Shown: positions 48,171 through 60,189, numbered from the stretch's first letter. The stretch is DNA of 64,000 bases from Malus domestica (GCF_042453785.1 NC_091671.1:9556001-9620000), one strand, 5' to 3'. Made by a program: numbers and translations. Notes: a model not told the origin generated them from the sequence alone.

Positions 48171-49068
48171 GAGCAAGTCCACCATTAGACCTTGCTTGGA
48201 GGACAGGCGAGAGGAAAGGGCCCGAGGGTCGGTGGGTTCGGCTCCAGTGTTGGGTAGCCCGAGTGAGGATGAGAGCCCAAGGGCCATGCCCGTGAGGGAT
48301 TGCCAGCCCTTCAGCCCGAGGGGTGTGACGTCAGGCTGACGCCATACCTGGCGTCCGTCCTTTTTTTTATTTTTTTGTGTCAGGCGCGTGCCCCTCACGC
48401 ACCAGTGGGGACGCGTCAGCCAACACGTTTTCAGAGTGAATGACTCGCGCGCAGTGACCGTTGGGAAGCCACGTGGCTTCCCACAGTCCGTTCGATCCCA
48501 ACGGCTCTTTAATACGAGCCGTCCGATTTCCAACGATAATAAATATAAAAAAAGCTGATTTAATATCAACTGTTCGATCTGAGATCAACGGTTGATGTTA
48601 ATTTGCTTTATAAACTTAAAAAAATAGTTTTAAAATTAAGAAAAGTTACCGTTGTGACATGTGGCACAATCTAGAGTGTTGAAATTCAATTTTTTTTTAA
48701 ATCCAACGGCAGAGATTAATTATTTGAATAAAAAAAATTTTAAATTGTAAAAAATCCGAAAAAAATATCTGAAAAGATAACGATACGTGGCACGATGACG
48801 TTGGATAAAAATCTTATTGAAATCTATGACCAATAATAGTCGTTTTGGGTAAATGACACGTGACGCAACGAGAACGATTTAAAATATCTTATCTAAAATT
48901 ACAAATAAATTTATTTAGTATTATTTTGTTAAAAAAAAAATTAATATTTTATTACTTATTGCCAGGGCTATTCAAGTGCAACGGTGGAGATGCAAAAGGC
49001 AGTTACTGTTCACAAGATGAATTGAATAGTGAATTGACTGAGGGGAGGGCTCCAAGGTGGAGTTGCTC
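48171..49068. mobile_element. Harbinger-like non-autonomous element, TAA duplication
   Basis: Ends GAGCAAGTCCACC and GGTGGAGTTGCTC are inverted, 12 of 13 matching. TAA flanks at 48168-48170 and 49069-49071, the 3-bp duplication of PIF/Harbinger elements. The left half is GC-rich with a perfect 20-base palindrome at 48463-48482 (GGGAAGCCAC / GTGGCTTCCC), and CCGTTGG / CCAACGG words recur. No transposase; the 163-codon minus ORF is not a known protein. Sister copy: 59499-60186. Confidence 0.8.
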
Positions 49069-49071
49069 TAA

Positions 49072-50215
49072 AGTTCCAACAGCACTCCACTAATTTGCAC
49101 CAAACATGCAACTGATCAAGTTGCTTTCTTCATCTTTCTTGATTGTCAATTGTCCATAATTCAAATTGCTTTAGCTTGAAGGCGTCTAACGGTTAGAAAT
49201 CAGTCATTTCACAAGCATTTATTGATTATCTAATCTCTTAAGGCTTGATGGTTGAAAGAACTATATTAATTTAAATCAACTGATAATGTTTGAAATGTTA
49301 AAGAATTGTTAATTCTTTGCATTTCTATATTTTCAACGTGATACTCTCACTGCCATGTAATCCTTTGGTGACATGGAGTATTAGAATCATTTCAATCTCA
49401 AACTTTCCATGTGTTTAGCAACACTTCTGAAAATATGAAAAGTTTGATTTTCTTTGTAAAATTCGTAACCCAATACTACATCATGAACTGGATCAACTAG
49501 AGCGTGCACTCATTACGTGATATATGATTCCTTACTTCTTCAATTCATGTATTAAGTAAACAAGCCTTAAGATTCAAGTCAACTCATCGTTCGGCTTATT
49601 TGCAAATCCCATATACATTTATCTTAACACGTAACGGGTATACAATCGTTTAACTATTGTCTCTCTCATAGTATTCATCATGTGAACAACACCTGGTCGA
49701 TTGTGAGAGGATTAGCGCATACACTTGATATGTGTAAGTTTTTCTGTTATATCGTATGTAAAATATGACACAAATCTCATCCTCAAACATGCTTTGCTTC
49801 AAGCCAAGCAACCCCAATATTCTTAGTCTTATACCAAATAAGCATGGCTTCAGATTTGGTCATTGCTAAAATGGCTTCAGACATTATTGCATGCATGTGC
49901 GAGTGAAAAAGAAAATTGACAAGGACAAATGCAAATTGCAGCTTGATCTTCATATGTTTGATTGTCATGGCTGCTGTGTCACGTCCAGAGCAAAACTACA
50001 AAGTTTCCAACTTTCCATCATGGAACAACTCGATCTGCTTTTGTTTGTCTCTTTATATATCCAGGATAGGCCTAGAAATCTGGCCTAGTTCAAAACGGAG
50101 CTAGGCCCCACCTTATTTTCAAGACTAATGTTGAAGAAACATATTATATAATATAACATAATACATTTCAAGAGTAACGTTGAAGAAATCATTTTCTTGT
50201 TGATGCTACAATATA
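49072..50215. other. Intergenic, no gene seen
   Basis: AT-rich; overlapping short ORFs at 49783-50104 on both strands have no domain. Confidence 0.4.
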
Positions 50216-50220
50216 TTTGC

Positions 50221-50482
50221 TGTAACATCCCACATCGTCCAGGAGAGTAATCCTTAAATGTATATTCTCATCCCTATCTAGCACGAGGATTTTTGGGAAC
50301 TCACTGGCTTCAGATTCTATAGGAACTCCGAAGTTAAGCGAGAAGGAGGCCAGTGTACTCCCAGGATGGGTGACCCATTGAGAAGTTGTTCGTGAGTTCC
50401 CAAAAACAAAACCGTGAGGGAATAGTAAGCCCAAAGCGGACAATATCGTGTTACGATGGTGGAACGGGCCCGAGATGTGACA
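50221..50482 (+). mobile_element. Cassandra-type TRIM solo LTR with 5S rRNA-like promoter
   Basis: Runs from TGTAACATCCCACATCG to CCCGAGATGTGACA and has the exact 5-bp duplication TTTGC (50216-50220, 50483-50487). 5S rRNA box-A-like AACTCCGAAGTTAAGCG is at 50324-50340 and box-C-like GGATGGGTGACCC at 50364-50376, spaced about as in 5S genes. Terminal repeats TGT(A/C)ACATC are retained. The minus-strand ORF across it is an artefact. Confidence 0.92.
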
Positions 50483-50487
50483 TTTGC

Positions 50488-51363
50488 ATTAAAAGGTGAT
50501 TGATTTGAGATAAACTACACGATGAAATATTTGTTACAATTTAATATCGAACTCATAGTTTGTATGAGTCGAATTCAAGACTCTCGTTACAAATGTAGAA
50601 ACTAACTTTTGAGACATGTATATTAGTAGGGGTTCGCTTTGTAACTTTTTTTTATTAACCTAAGGGGAGGTTATTTGAGGTAGGTCACAAAATACTTGTG
50701 TTAAAATTATTGGATCAATCAACATTTTGCGCTTTTAAGGAAAGGTCAATGAAGAGAAAATCCAATAATTGATATTGATCTTGGTTGGGGAAGAAAATTA
50801 TTTTCGTTGACTTTAGTTGATGAGCAAAATCGTTTATGTTGATCAATGTTAGAAAATTAAATTTCTATCAACTTATGTCAAAATACGAAATACCTACTAA
50901 TTATATGTTTGGATGATGAACTTTCAAAACGCCAATAAGCTTTTGACTCAATTGTTAAAACGTACTACAAAGACAATGAACAAGGGACTTCCAAAGTACC
51001 AATTAACTCCTCAAGAACTATAAAACCTATTACTAAAACCCTACAAATGCACCAAAAACACAATAAAGAGCTTGAATTTAATTTTACAAAGAAGAGAATT
51101 CAAACTCACATACAAACTAAACGCAAATGAGTCAGCACATTGTCCTGACTGATTAACTAATTCACGTTTGCCACATGATTGATCTGGAAACAAATTGAGA
51201 AAATGATAAATTAAGTGGGGCCACCAACCCAGGGTTTAAATGGGATGGACCCATAAAATTGACAGCGGCTTTGGGGTTTTGGACCACAACCCAAATGGAA
51301 TGGAACTAGCTATGTTTGTTTCCCAGCTCTAATACTTAGCCAAACACACAAGAATGCTTTCTT
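50488..51363. other. Intergenic, no gene seen
   Basis: AT-rich, no ORF above background and no repeat ends recognised. Confidence 0.4.
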
Positions 51364-51381
51364 AATTCAAAACTTCATATG

Positions 51382-51557
51382 AGTTATTTAGTACTACAGT
51401 CTAGTAGTATTTCTCTTCACATATAAGTAAGAGGTATTAGGTTCGATTCTTGCCAAAGATGAATTTAAACCACATTATTACTAGCTCATTGTAAGATTAA
51501 GTCCACCTCCTCCTTCTTAGTAGTGTAGATAATATCGTTTCTTCCCAAAAAAATAAA
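51382..51557 (+). mobile_element. tRNA-derived SINE with 18-bp target duplication
   Basis: The exact duplication AATTCAAAACTTCATATG flanks it at 51364-51381 and 51558-51575. The head has a box-A-like TTTAGTACTACAGTCTAGT and the pol III box-B-like GGTTCGATTCTTGCC (51440-51454). The body ends in GATAATATCGTTTCTTCCC and an A-rich tail. Long duplication plus A tail are the marks of LINE-driven retroposition. Confidence 0.88.
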
Positions 51558-51575
51558 AATTCAAAACTTCATATG

Positions 51576-53700
51576 GAAGGATGTAATCTTTGTCCAAGTT
51601 TCCAGGTAGTTCCTTGTCCTTAAGAATTCAAATTTTGAAAATTTGTATTATTGCAGATTAAAATGGAGGAGTTGATACTTAACGAATGGGCTACTTTTTG
51701 CCAAGTCGCGTGATAACAACGACATTACTTGTTGTTTAGGTAAAAAACCTAACCCTCTCATGCACTCGTTTTCAACCTTTATCACATTTTTTGGTTGGAG
51801 TACCAAGTCTTCCTCTAAAGGGCAAACAATCATGACACCTGTCCTTTTAAGCCTTAAATTGTTAAAAGTTTTTCAGTACAAACTTAAAATCTCTTTTGAT
51901 AGTCACGACTCACGATACTAAGAGCTAGTTAGTCTTCGCATTAAGATTCAATAATGCAGATATACTTGCACTTTAGTAGACATAATCATGTGGTAAGCGA
52001 CATCACATGTCGATCACGGTGATGCGTGTAGAGAGGTCGACATAGCCATTGGTAGTACTCTAGCCATTGCTTTTGTGGCATACACATTATACTAAACGAC
52101 TGCATTTTGGTAGCTTAAGGTTGGGGGAAAGCGTGCTGATTTGATATTAGGGTTTTGTCTTCTTTGAAACAAAACCGTCGTTTGGGAAATTTCTATTTAA
52201 ATTTTTTCATCGGGTCCAAAACGGCATTGTTTTAAAATAAATAAATAAATAAAACGAAACAAGGTTGCAGAAAACTCACCCAACGCAGCACTAGCTACAC
52301 CACCAAAGCAGAGGGGCGAAAACCTAGGCTTTAGCTATTAACTCCGGCGAGAGGAGGGGCGGCTTGTGCCTCTATAGCTTCACCCCTGATGGGATGATTA
52401 TGAGAAGAGAGCATTTATATGAAACCTCTAGCCCAAAACTTTTTTCAATTTCAAATTGTACCGTTTGAAGAAGAAAATATGTCATGTTACTGAGAATATA
52501 CCCTTTTGTGTTTACAACACTCATCACACACGATTGTAGGGAAAATTCTCTCCCATCCCCTTCCTTCGAAGATGAAAAATACAATACGTCCCTAAAGTTA
52601 GCTAAAGCGGCGAGAGATAGTAATGAGTTAGGATTAAGATAGGTGTGAGCTAGATCACCTCCAACAAGTCCCCAAAAAAGGCCAATGAGGGGTGGGGACC
52701 TAGTACTACTACTACCATCCTATTTCTTGTTAAGTTGAGTCACTCTTAAGCATCTAAGTTGGGTAAAATCTGGATTCTGGTGTGCATTTCTGCGTTCTTT
52801 TTATGGAAAGGAGGGCAGCAACTGAAGTAGTGGGTACTCCATTGTCCAATTGTTTCCTTTGAGACCAATTCAAACTGCAGAACACTTTATTCAAAAAACT
52901 ATTAAAAAAGACCCACAAAGCAGATTACCTGTGGATAATTTTTGGCTAATTACATTAGTTGAACAAATTTCAACAGATGCAGTACTTACTTCTGCCCAAC
53001 ATGGCTTAAATGAATACGACTGCACTATGTCGAAGCCACCTAAGAACATAGAGGAACTTACTAACATCGGAATATCATTGTGGTGGGATTTCACGCTATC
53101 ACGCACTGTCACGTTACAGTTCATGAGTGGATAAAAATATCGTCACACACTGTCACGTTACAGTTTTTTGTAACAGAGTCTTCAACCCTTTTCTGGCAAG
53201 CATGCCTTAAATATATCTGTATTTATACTTCATTACTTCCAAATTCCAATTGTAGAATGAAAAAGTGAAGAAAAACAATGTTAAAAGAAAGAATATGTTT
53301 AAGCTAACCACAAGATAATGAATGATTACTGGTCAAAGAGAAACCTGAGGACATTTGAGGACTGGACAAAAATGATTACCCCACAAGTTCCCCACTTGAA
53401 CTAACCAGCACCTTAATAACTCCGCACAATTTGTCAGTTTTGTCTGGGAATCCTACATGAGAGCTCAGACCATCCATATTTTTTTTACCCTACCTAACTC
53501 GCGAAAACGGTATCTCAATCTAATAACGCAATCACCTCTAAACAAGCCCCGCAAACTAAAAAAATAAAAACAATGGCAGTAAAATGAAGAAGATAAACAC
53601 CTTTCAACCTCTAAGATTAATAATACAGAAGTAATCCTCTTTCAAAACTAATTAACAGAGATCTCTTGGTAATTAACAGAGATTTAATTGCCCAATCCTG
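51576..53700. other. Intergenic and 3' flank of the membrane-protein gene
   Basis: No gene recognised. Around 53095-53165 the phrase CACTGTCACGTTACAGTT occurs twice, 47 bases apart. The last few hundred bases probably hold the 3'UTR of the gene ending at 53701. Confidence 0.4.
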
Positions 53701-54639
53701 TCAAGTTGGTTTGGACATTGTAGGAGAAGAAGCCAGTGGAAGTACCTTGGAAGAGCTTGGAGGATTCTGATGATTCTCCTTGTTCTTGCCAACAATGAGT
53801 CTTATAAAAGACCCATCTCTCTCTTCTGCAGCCATTGTTGAATTTGTTGAAGCTTTCACCCCACAATCTTGAGCTGCAGAAGCTGCAGACCCACCATTTT
53901 TAGCTGCCCTTTTCTCAGCTTCCTCCATCAATCTCCTCAGCAGCTTCTCCTCTGCATCTCTCAAGAACTTGAACTTTGGAGGGGGTGAAGATCTCAGCCT
54001 GTTCATATCAGCTTCTGTGGAGGATTCAAAGAGGGGGTTGAATCCATGGTGTTTGTAGGCCTCCAAATTGCTCAAAGGTGAAGACTTTACTGATGGGGAA
54101 GGCATAGGAGAGAGAAAAGGTGTGTCCACTGCCAAAATCATATCACTCAAACTTCTAGTCCTTGACCCTTTTCTGCTACTTCTAGATTTCCCATCTTCTG
54201 ATTCCAAATCCTCCTTTTCTTCCTCCTTGATTGTGAACAAAAACCTTGGTGGGCCAGCCAGATTGTGCAGCCTCATCAGCTCTGAGATTTCCACATTTTC
54301 TTCCCCATTGAGCTTCAACAGCAAATCCTTGCTAGAACCCATTTCCAAATCTGGCTCGCTACTTCCATTGACATTCACATCTGGCTCTCTCAAATTCTCA
54401 TGGGAATTTGAATTTCCATTGCTGCGGGTGTGAAAAGAATTGGGTTTTTTGAAGCAATTAAAATGGAAGATTTCCTTTGCATGGCTGATAATGTAACCAT
54501 CATCTTCTTCCTCCTCAATCTCTCTGTTGGTGATTCTCTTCTTCCCCCATAGCAGGTAGTAAAGCTCTGCAACAAGTCCCAACAGCAGGCACCCAAAAAC
54601 TATGCCCAACCCAATTCCCAATCCTCTGAAAGAAGTCAT
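53701..54639 (-). CDS. One-pass membrane protein of unknown function
   Basis: Single coding exon of 312 codons. Residues 6-33 (LGIGLGIVFGCLLLGLVAEL then YYLLWGKK) are one hydrophobic helix followed by basic residues, so it is predicted to be anchored with the bulk in the cytosol. The rest is polar and probably disordered: an acidic patch (EIEEEEDD near 42), an FTIKEEEKEDLESED stretch near 135-150, Ser/Pro-rich SLSDMILAVDTPFLSPMPSP near 165-185, and a conserved-looking FKFLRDAEEKLLRRLMEEAE coiled segment near 223-242. I recall similar plant proteins with the misleading label tRNA-methyltransferase subunit, but no such domain is visible. A leader intron is likely at about 54696-54786 (donor GTAAGTGC, acceptor TTTATAG). 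Confidence 0.85.
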   Translation of the reverse strand: MTSFRGLGIGLGIVFGCLLLGLVAELYYLLWGKKRITNREIEEEEDDGYIISHAKEIFHFNCFKKPNSFHTRSNGNSNSHENLREPDVNVNGSSEPDLEMGSSKDLLLKLNGEENVEISELMRLHNLAGPPRFLFTIKEEEKEDLESEDGKSRSSRKGSRTRSLSDMILAVDTPFLSPMPSPSVKSSPLSNLEAYKHHGFNPLFESSTEADMNRLRSSPPPKFKFLRDAEEKLLRRLMEEAEKRAAKNGGSAASAAQDCGVKASTNSTMAAEERDGSFIRLIVGKNKENHQNPPSSSKVLPLASSPTMSKPT

Positions 54640-57249
54640 CTTTTTCTCTGGAATTTCATAGCCTCACAGCCCTCAAAATCTCTCAGTTTTCTCCACTATA
54701 AACAAAACCCACAACAAAAAAATAAGAACCCACAAATTTAAACCACGCAACAAGTACAAATTCTCCATAAAATTAACAGCACTTACCTTTAACGGCCAAG
54801 ATTTCACCCATCCAGAAAGGCCACAGCCACCACCGGAACTTGTAGAGAAGTAGAAGAACCAATGGAGAGTAAAGCTTAAAGCTTTGATAAAATTAAATAA
54901 TTCTTGTTTCCAGCAGATTGTCAAATTAAAATTTTATATTTTGCCAAGCATTCAGTGAATTAAGTTTTTTGGTTTTGGAAAGGAGGCGAGGAGGCGATTA
55001 TATTAACTTGACAAATGGAGGATGTGCGTGTGTGGAATGGCAATGGCTGGAAAGCAACCCACATGGGTTTGCAAAAGCGTGTGTGCCAATTTAATCATTT
55101 TAAAAAGGAAGTAAAATGGAAGGGAAATATTAGGGTTTTGAATTTGGAGCAACTCCACTCCTACTAAATTTCCCAAGCAATTACGCTATTGAGCGAAGTC
55201 AATTACTACTTTAATAAACAGTAACGGTTCATGTACATTTTTTTGTATTGTTTGAATTTCTTTGTATTGTTTTAAAAATCCCCTCAAATATTTTTGTTGA
55301 AACAAATAACTTCTCTTGTTCCATAGATCTCGTACAATATGTAGTTATTATTGAAGTGATGAAGAAAAAAAATCATGTGCGGACTGCACCTGACATATTA
55401 TTTAAGAGTAGTGTTACACTTATTATCTATCTATACTATTATTTGTATCATATCTTTAATAAAAATATGTTCCATCAGCACATATGAATATCATCTCTAT
55501 TAGAAAGATGATACAAATCGATAATAAGATTAACATTTTTTATTATTCAATATTTATTCATTCTTCTAGACAAAACATATTATTTTCTATTCATTGTTCC
55601 ATATTTCATGCAGTGTGGAAATTAATACACCCACCAGCCTCACGTACTCTCACACCAAGTTTTATTTAGTCGATGTGATTAGATATACGTTGTATCGTAT
55701 TGTATTATATTTATGGGTAATTTCCATTTTACTATGTTTAAGTTTTATAAAACTTCATTACATTTATTTGTTTTTATCTCACTTTAATATTTAAATTCAT
55801 CCTCAAAACCCAACCTCACTTCTCAAAACCGAAATTTTGCTTCTTGACGATCAAATGGAGAAAACTCATTCAATTACCTTCGAAAAATATTTTTAAAAAA
55901 TCACAACAAAGGTTTAGGGCAAAATTTAAGGATAATAAAATGGAAATTACGCGTGTATATTTTGTTATTCTTTAATCTTTATAAAAGAAATCAGATTAAA
56001 CAATGACTAGTGGGAGTGCATCACCGAAGCCGCCCTCCACGTAACATAGCTTGATTAGAGGGGCAGTGCCAAACAACACACTCGTCACCCATGACCATCT
56101 ATCTGGTCTTTCCCGGTGAAATTCAACCTTCTGCAGAGTTTTCTTAGGGCAACAGATGTAATATGCTTACTTTCTGCAGACCCGAAAAAACAAGAGAAAG
56201 CAAAAGGGTTGCTTTCTTCTTTTTCTTGTTTCTTTTTTGGTTCTTAAACAAGTTAAGGAAAACCATGAAAATTCGTTTTCTTGCTCTGACATCAAATAGG
56301 CATTGCTTTCAACAACGTTTTTTTTTATAAGAAAATCGATATTCTATACCAATCTACTTTAAAAACAGGGGAAGAATTTAAACCTGATACACAACGGGTT
56401 GAGGAGGAAAACCATAATTATTAAGGCAATTCACCACTTTTTTCAACAGTGTTAATTATATATACTTTTCAAGTGGCCACTTTTACATCGTAAAACACTT
56501 TCAACAAAAACACTTATGAATCTTAAACCATTTTAGATCAACATTCTAATAATAGCATGTCAAACTGTGTTAAAAGTATTTATAATCTTCGTCTCTTCTC
56601 TCTCATGGATTCGGTTAAAAGTATGTGATTATATTTTTCTCTACGGAATTACTAACACATCAAAATAGTTATCATGCAATTTTTTTGAAATAAATAACGA
56701 AGGCAGGATGGAGGTTTTTGTATATTTGTCTTGGTATGACATGAACTCCTCTAATTTACGTGGAGAGGTTCAAAACAACTGCATGGCTGGTCAATCAAAG
56801 CTTGGGCTTGCGGAAACCCTTTAGTAATCAAATTAAAATGGACCTACGCGGGTCCATTTATTTGGGTCATTGATGATTAATTAATGAGAGGTCAAATCGA
56901 AACCGTTTGTGATTTGCCCCATCATCAAATTAAGTTGCCCACCATTCGATCCAAATCTGAACCGATCCACGTTAGCCATCTGGACAGTTTTTGTCGACAA
57001 TGATATTTAAAGTATCTTTAAAGGAGACATCAAATTCAAATATCAAATTTTAATTTGATGCTGACTTGGCAATTTGACATATTGTCAATATTTTTCTTTC
57101 ATCAAATACACCAAATAAAAGTTGGGTTTTTGTTGGTTTAAAAATAATAAAATAATACTTAGATATGATAATTTTAAGGTAAGACAAGTGAAATGCATTT
57201 GGAAATAGCAAAAATAAAATTTGAAAACAACTTTAAATTTGACATCTCT
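54640..57249. other. 5' flank of the membrane-protein gene, then intergenic
   Basis: Leader exons and intron of the gene on the minus strand reach about 54.9 kb. Bases 55150-55250 (GGAGCAACTCCACTCCTACT) resemble a decayed end of the GAGCAAGTCCACC family. Bases 57012-57249 (CTTTAAAGGAGACATCAAAT ... TTTGACATCTCTTTAG) are a separate fold-back copy abutting the next element. No gene. Confidence 0.45.
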
Positions 57250-57252
57250 TTA

Positions 57253-57625
57253 GATTGTCTCCAAAAGAGATGTCAAATTCTAAGTTGAATGTCATGTGAT
57301 CAAATTTGATGGTAGAAGCAAACTCCAACCGATATGTTAATCCTATGTGGATTGACATATGAGTTTTCATATATCAAATTTGACATATGAGAAAATGTGA
57401 TGTCAAATAATTTTTAATTATTTGATTGTGTGGGTCCCATTAATGCACAAATTATAGATCTTGAAAATTTATTTTAATTGATTTCTTTTTAAAATGGGTC
57501 CTATATATATCATTTATAACAAAAAAAACATAGCGGTTGGAAAAAAAGAGAAAATCTGACATTGCCACGTTAGCCATCATTTAACATTTGATATTTATCT
57601 TTTGACATCTCCATTGGAGATGCTC
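57253..57625. mobile_element. Harbinger-like MITE with TTA duplication
   Basis: TTA flanks at 57250-57252 and 57626-57628. The left end GATTGTCTCCAAAAGAGATG and the inverted right end GAGCATCTCCAATGGAGATG match at most positions and continue TCAAA. No coding capacity. Further partial copies of the same end lie to the left (57012) and to the right (TTTACATCTCATTTGAAGATGG near 57720), giving a compound cluster of about 740 bases. Confidence 0.75.
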
Positions 57626-57749
57626 TTATCCATGTCAGCTTCTTTTCCATATCATCTTTAACATCTCGGTTGAAGTAAATATTATGTCATTTGTTACTGT
57701 TATATGTCTATGTGGCATTTTTTACATCTCATTTGAAGATGGTCTTATA

Positions 57750-58061
57750 CATGTTTGTTGATGCATAATAATACCGATGAATTTTACATTTACTAGTAGA
57801 TTTTCTTTTTATTTAAAAACATATTAATAAATGTGTCAAATTTATATATACAAATAGTATTATTGATTTTTAGGGTGTCTTTTAACTATGGAATCTTTCA
57901 TTATATAGTTTTTAGATTTTTTAGTCAAAATCATCCATGTGATTGGCATAACTCCTCATTTTGGTCCCTTAAGATTTAAAATTGATAGAAGTGGTTCATG
58001 AGTTTGTTTACCATCAATTGTTTGGTCCTTCCATTAAAAATCTTCCTTAAGTAAGGATAAA
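57750..58061. other. Short intergenic stretch
   Basis: AT-rich; nothing recognised. Confidence 0.4.
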
Positions 58062-58070
58062 ATGACAAAA

Positions 58071-58481
58071 GAACAATACTTGACTCCTCAAAGATGAGTA
58101 GGAGCTCCTACTCAAAACCCTTAGTGTTTTAATCACAGAGCTTTGTGTTTATGATCATAATCGTTCATACTATGAATCACACTGTAAATATCATCTCTGC
58201 AAAAAATAAATTAAAACTAAGGTCGTTTAGTCATTCTATTATAGCAAGTACATAGACGGTTCGTAATGCTTTTACCAATACCGTTCAATTGTTTTTAAAC
58301 AGTTTGATGACTAAACGACCTTAGTTTTAATTTATTTTTTGCAGATGCGATCTTTATATGGTGATTTATAATATAAACGGTTCTGATTATAAACACGAAG
58401 TTCTATAAATTGGCAACGAACAATTTTGAAATTTTTTGAGTAGGAGTTACTTACTAATCTTTGAGTAGCCAAGTATTGTTC
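58071..58481. mobile_element. 411-bp fold-back MITE with 9-bp duplication ATGACAAAA
   Basis: ATGACAAAA flanks at 58062-58070 and 58482-58490. Terminal repeats GAACAATACTTG / CAAGTATTGTTC are perfect. Internal arms also pair: CTGCAAAAAATAAATTAAAA and CTAAGGTCGTTTAGTCA with TGACTAAACGACCTTAG and TTTTAATTTATTTTTTGCAG. Mutator-type by duplication length. Confidence 0.92.
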
Positions 58482-58490
58482 ATGACAAAA

Positions 58491-59495
58491 ATTCGCTCAA
58501 GTTTTGTCAAATCATTTGGGCCCTATGTTTATTTCATTTGGTCTTTATTTAACAGAAATTTTCACGAAAATACCAAAATGATTAATGGTGGACAATCTCA
58601 GGATAACTTTTATAGATTTCAAATCTCAAGACCTAAGTGAAAAGTTATGCAAATCTCTAAGACAATTTTGACTAAAAAGCGGGCTTTAACAAATAAAGCA
58701 ATCAAACTCATAAGCAACACATGGCCAAGTTACAAAATTTGGAACATACAATACCCCAACAGATAAGGGTTCTTAAAATATCAAATTTCAAAAAGTGAAC
58801 AAATTGCTTAAAAATAGAGATGTTCTATGGGGGCCCTCAATGTATGTTCTTAAATAGGAAGGTACAAATTCTAATATGAAGTTGTACTTGGCAAGAAGTA
58901 ACATCTTTGTGGGACGTGCATAATGCGATTATATCTCACAAAATATAATGTGGTCTTACTCACAGATATATGGATCCAACAATTGCCCAATGTCTATTTC
59001 GTAATTTTACTACAAAACTAACAAGTTACAAGGACTCCGAAGCAAGCTTGTTGCTTCATATTTTCAAAGTGAGAGAAATAAGCATTATTCTATGAGAGAT
59101 TTTTCAGTGTGTATGGAACACGGGCACATATATACACCACTATACAAGTCGAGAGATACTTGGAAAAATGAAACTTTTCTCCACTTATATAATAATGTAT
59201 GACATGCTGCCTCGTGTTTTAGACATATTGATCAAACCTCTCTTATCCTAGAAACTTTTTGCACTTGATCTGCAGTTGAATGCGTGCAAATTAATAATAT
59301 TGCTTGTTGTGGCGAAACCTTATTTACACTTTGTCGACATAGGGCACAAATACAAGTGAAGAGTGTGAACGAGACTCCATTTTCAAAAAATATTTTAGGG
59401 TTGGTACGTAGCAGCAGATGTCACAGTAATTATATATTGGGGCTATTTCAACAAACTGGGATCCCTATCCATTTTGCAATCGAAATTAATAGAGT
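58491..59495. other. Intergenic, no gene seen
   Basis: AT-rich. The 93-codon ORF at 59284-59565 runs into the next element and has no domain. Confidence 0.4.
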
Positions 59496-59498
59496 TGA

Positions 59499-60186
59499 GA
59501 GCAAGTCCACCCCTAAGGACTTTGTGCCAGCACTTAGCGCATTTATCCACTCAAGTGAACAGTAATATACTCCATTGAACAGTAATAGGCCAAAACATCT
59601 CCACCCCTAACAAAAAATAGCCTAGTCCATTTTATTAAAATATTATTTTTTAATTATAAAATAATAATTTTATTTTTAATTTCTGAATTTATAAAAAATA
59701 AAATAATAATAATAATAATAATATCTAAAATTTATTAAAAAGTTTCTGTATTTTTTAAAAGTGAATTCTTAATTTATTGGGGGAAAAACGTGGACCGTTG
59801 ATCTGTGATTGGACGGTCCAGTTTAAAAGTGAAATTCAATTTTTTTTTACCGTTGAAAATCCAATGGTCTAGAATAACTAGCCGTTGGAAATCCAACGGC
59901 TGAAAGTGGGCCAAGTCGCCGAGCCCGGGTTGTGGTCTGAGTGCGCCTGCGTGCGGGCCCCGCCGCCTGATTTCTTGTCTCCTACTCGCGCCCACGCGAG
60001 CGTGAAGGCCACGCGCCAATGCAAAAAAACAAACAGGCCAGTCCCTTGGTCAGTCAAAAATGGGCTGGCCTAGAGACTGGCATGGGCTGGGTGCCAGTCA
60101 ATTGGGTCGGCTGGAGCAAATTCACTGGGTCCTGGCCTATTTTTTCGGCTGGGTGCTGGGCAAAAAGTCCTCCAGTGGACTTGCTC
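59499..60186. mobile_element. Harbinger-like non-autonomous element, TGA duplication
   Basis: Ends GAGCAAGTCCAC and GTGGACTTGCTC are perfectly inverted; TGA flanks at 59496-59498 and 60187-60189. The centre has the hairpin AGCCGTTGGA-AA-TCCAACGGCT (about 59880-59901) and a GC-rich block at 59905-60180 in an AT-rich setting. Sister of 48171-49068; the ORFs across it are not known proteins. Confidence 0.82.
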
Positions 60187-60189
60187 TGA

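Noticed and set aside
48078..48569. 163-codon minus ORF as a gene
   Set aside because: It spans the border of a Harbinger-like element, shows no domain and owes its length to GC-rich sequence.
50189..50443. 84-codon minus ORF and a possible true 5S rRNA gene
   Set aside because: The 5S words sit inside an LTR with TG...CA ends and target duplication, so it is a Cassandra LTR and not an rRNA gene.
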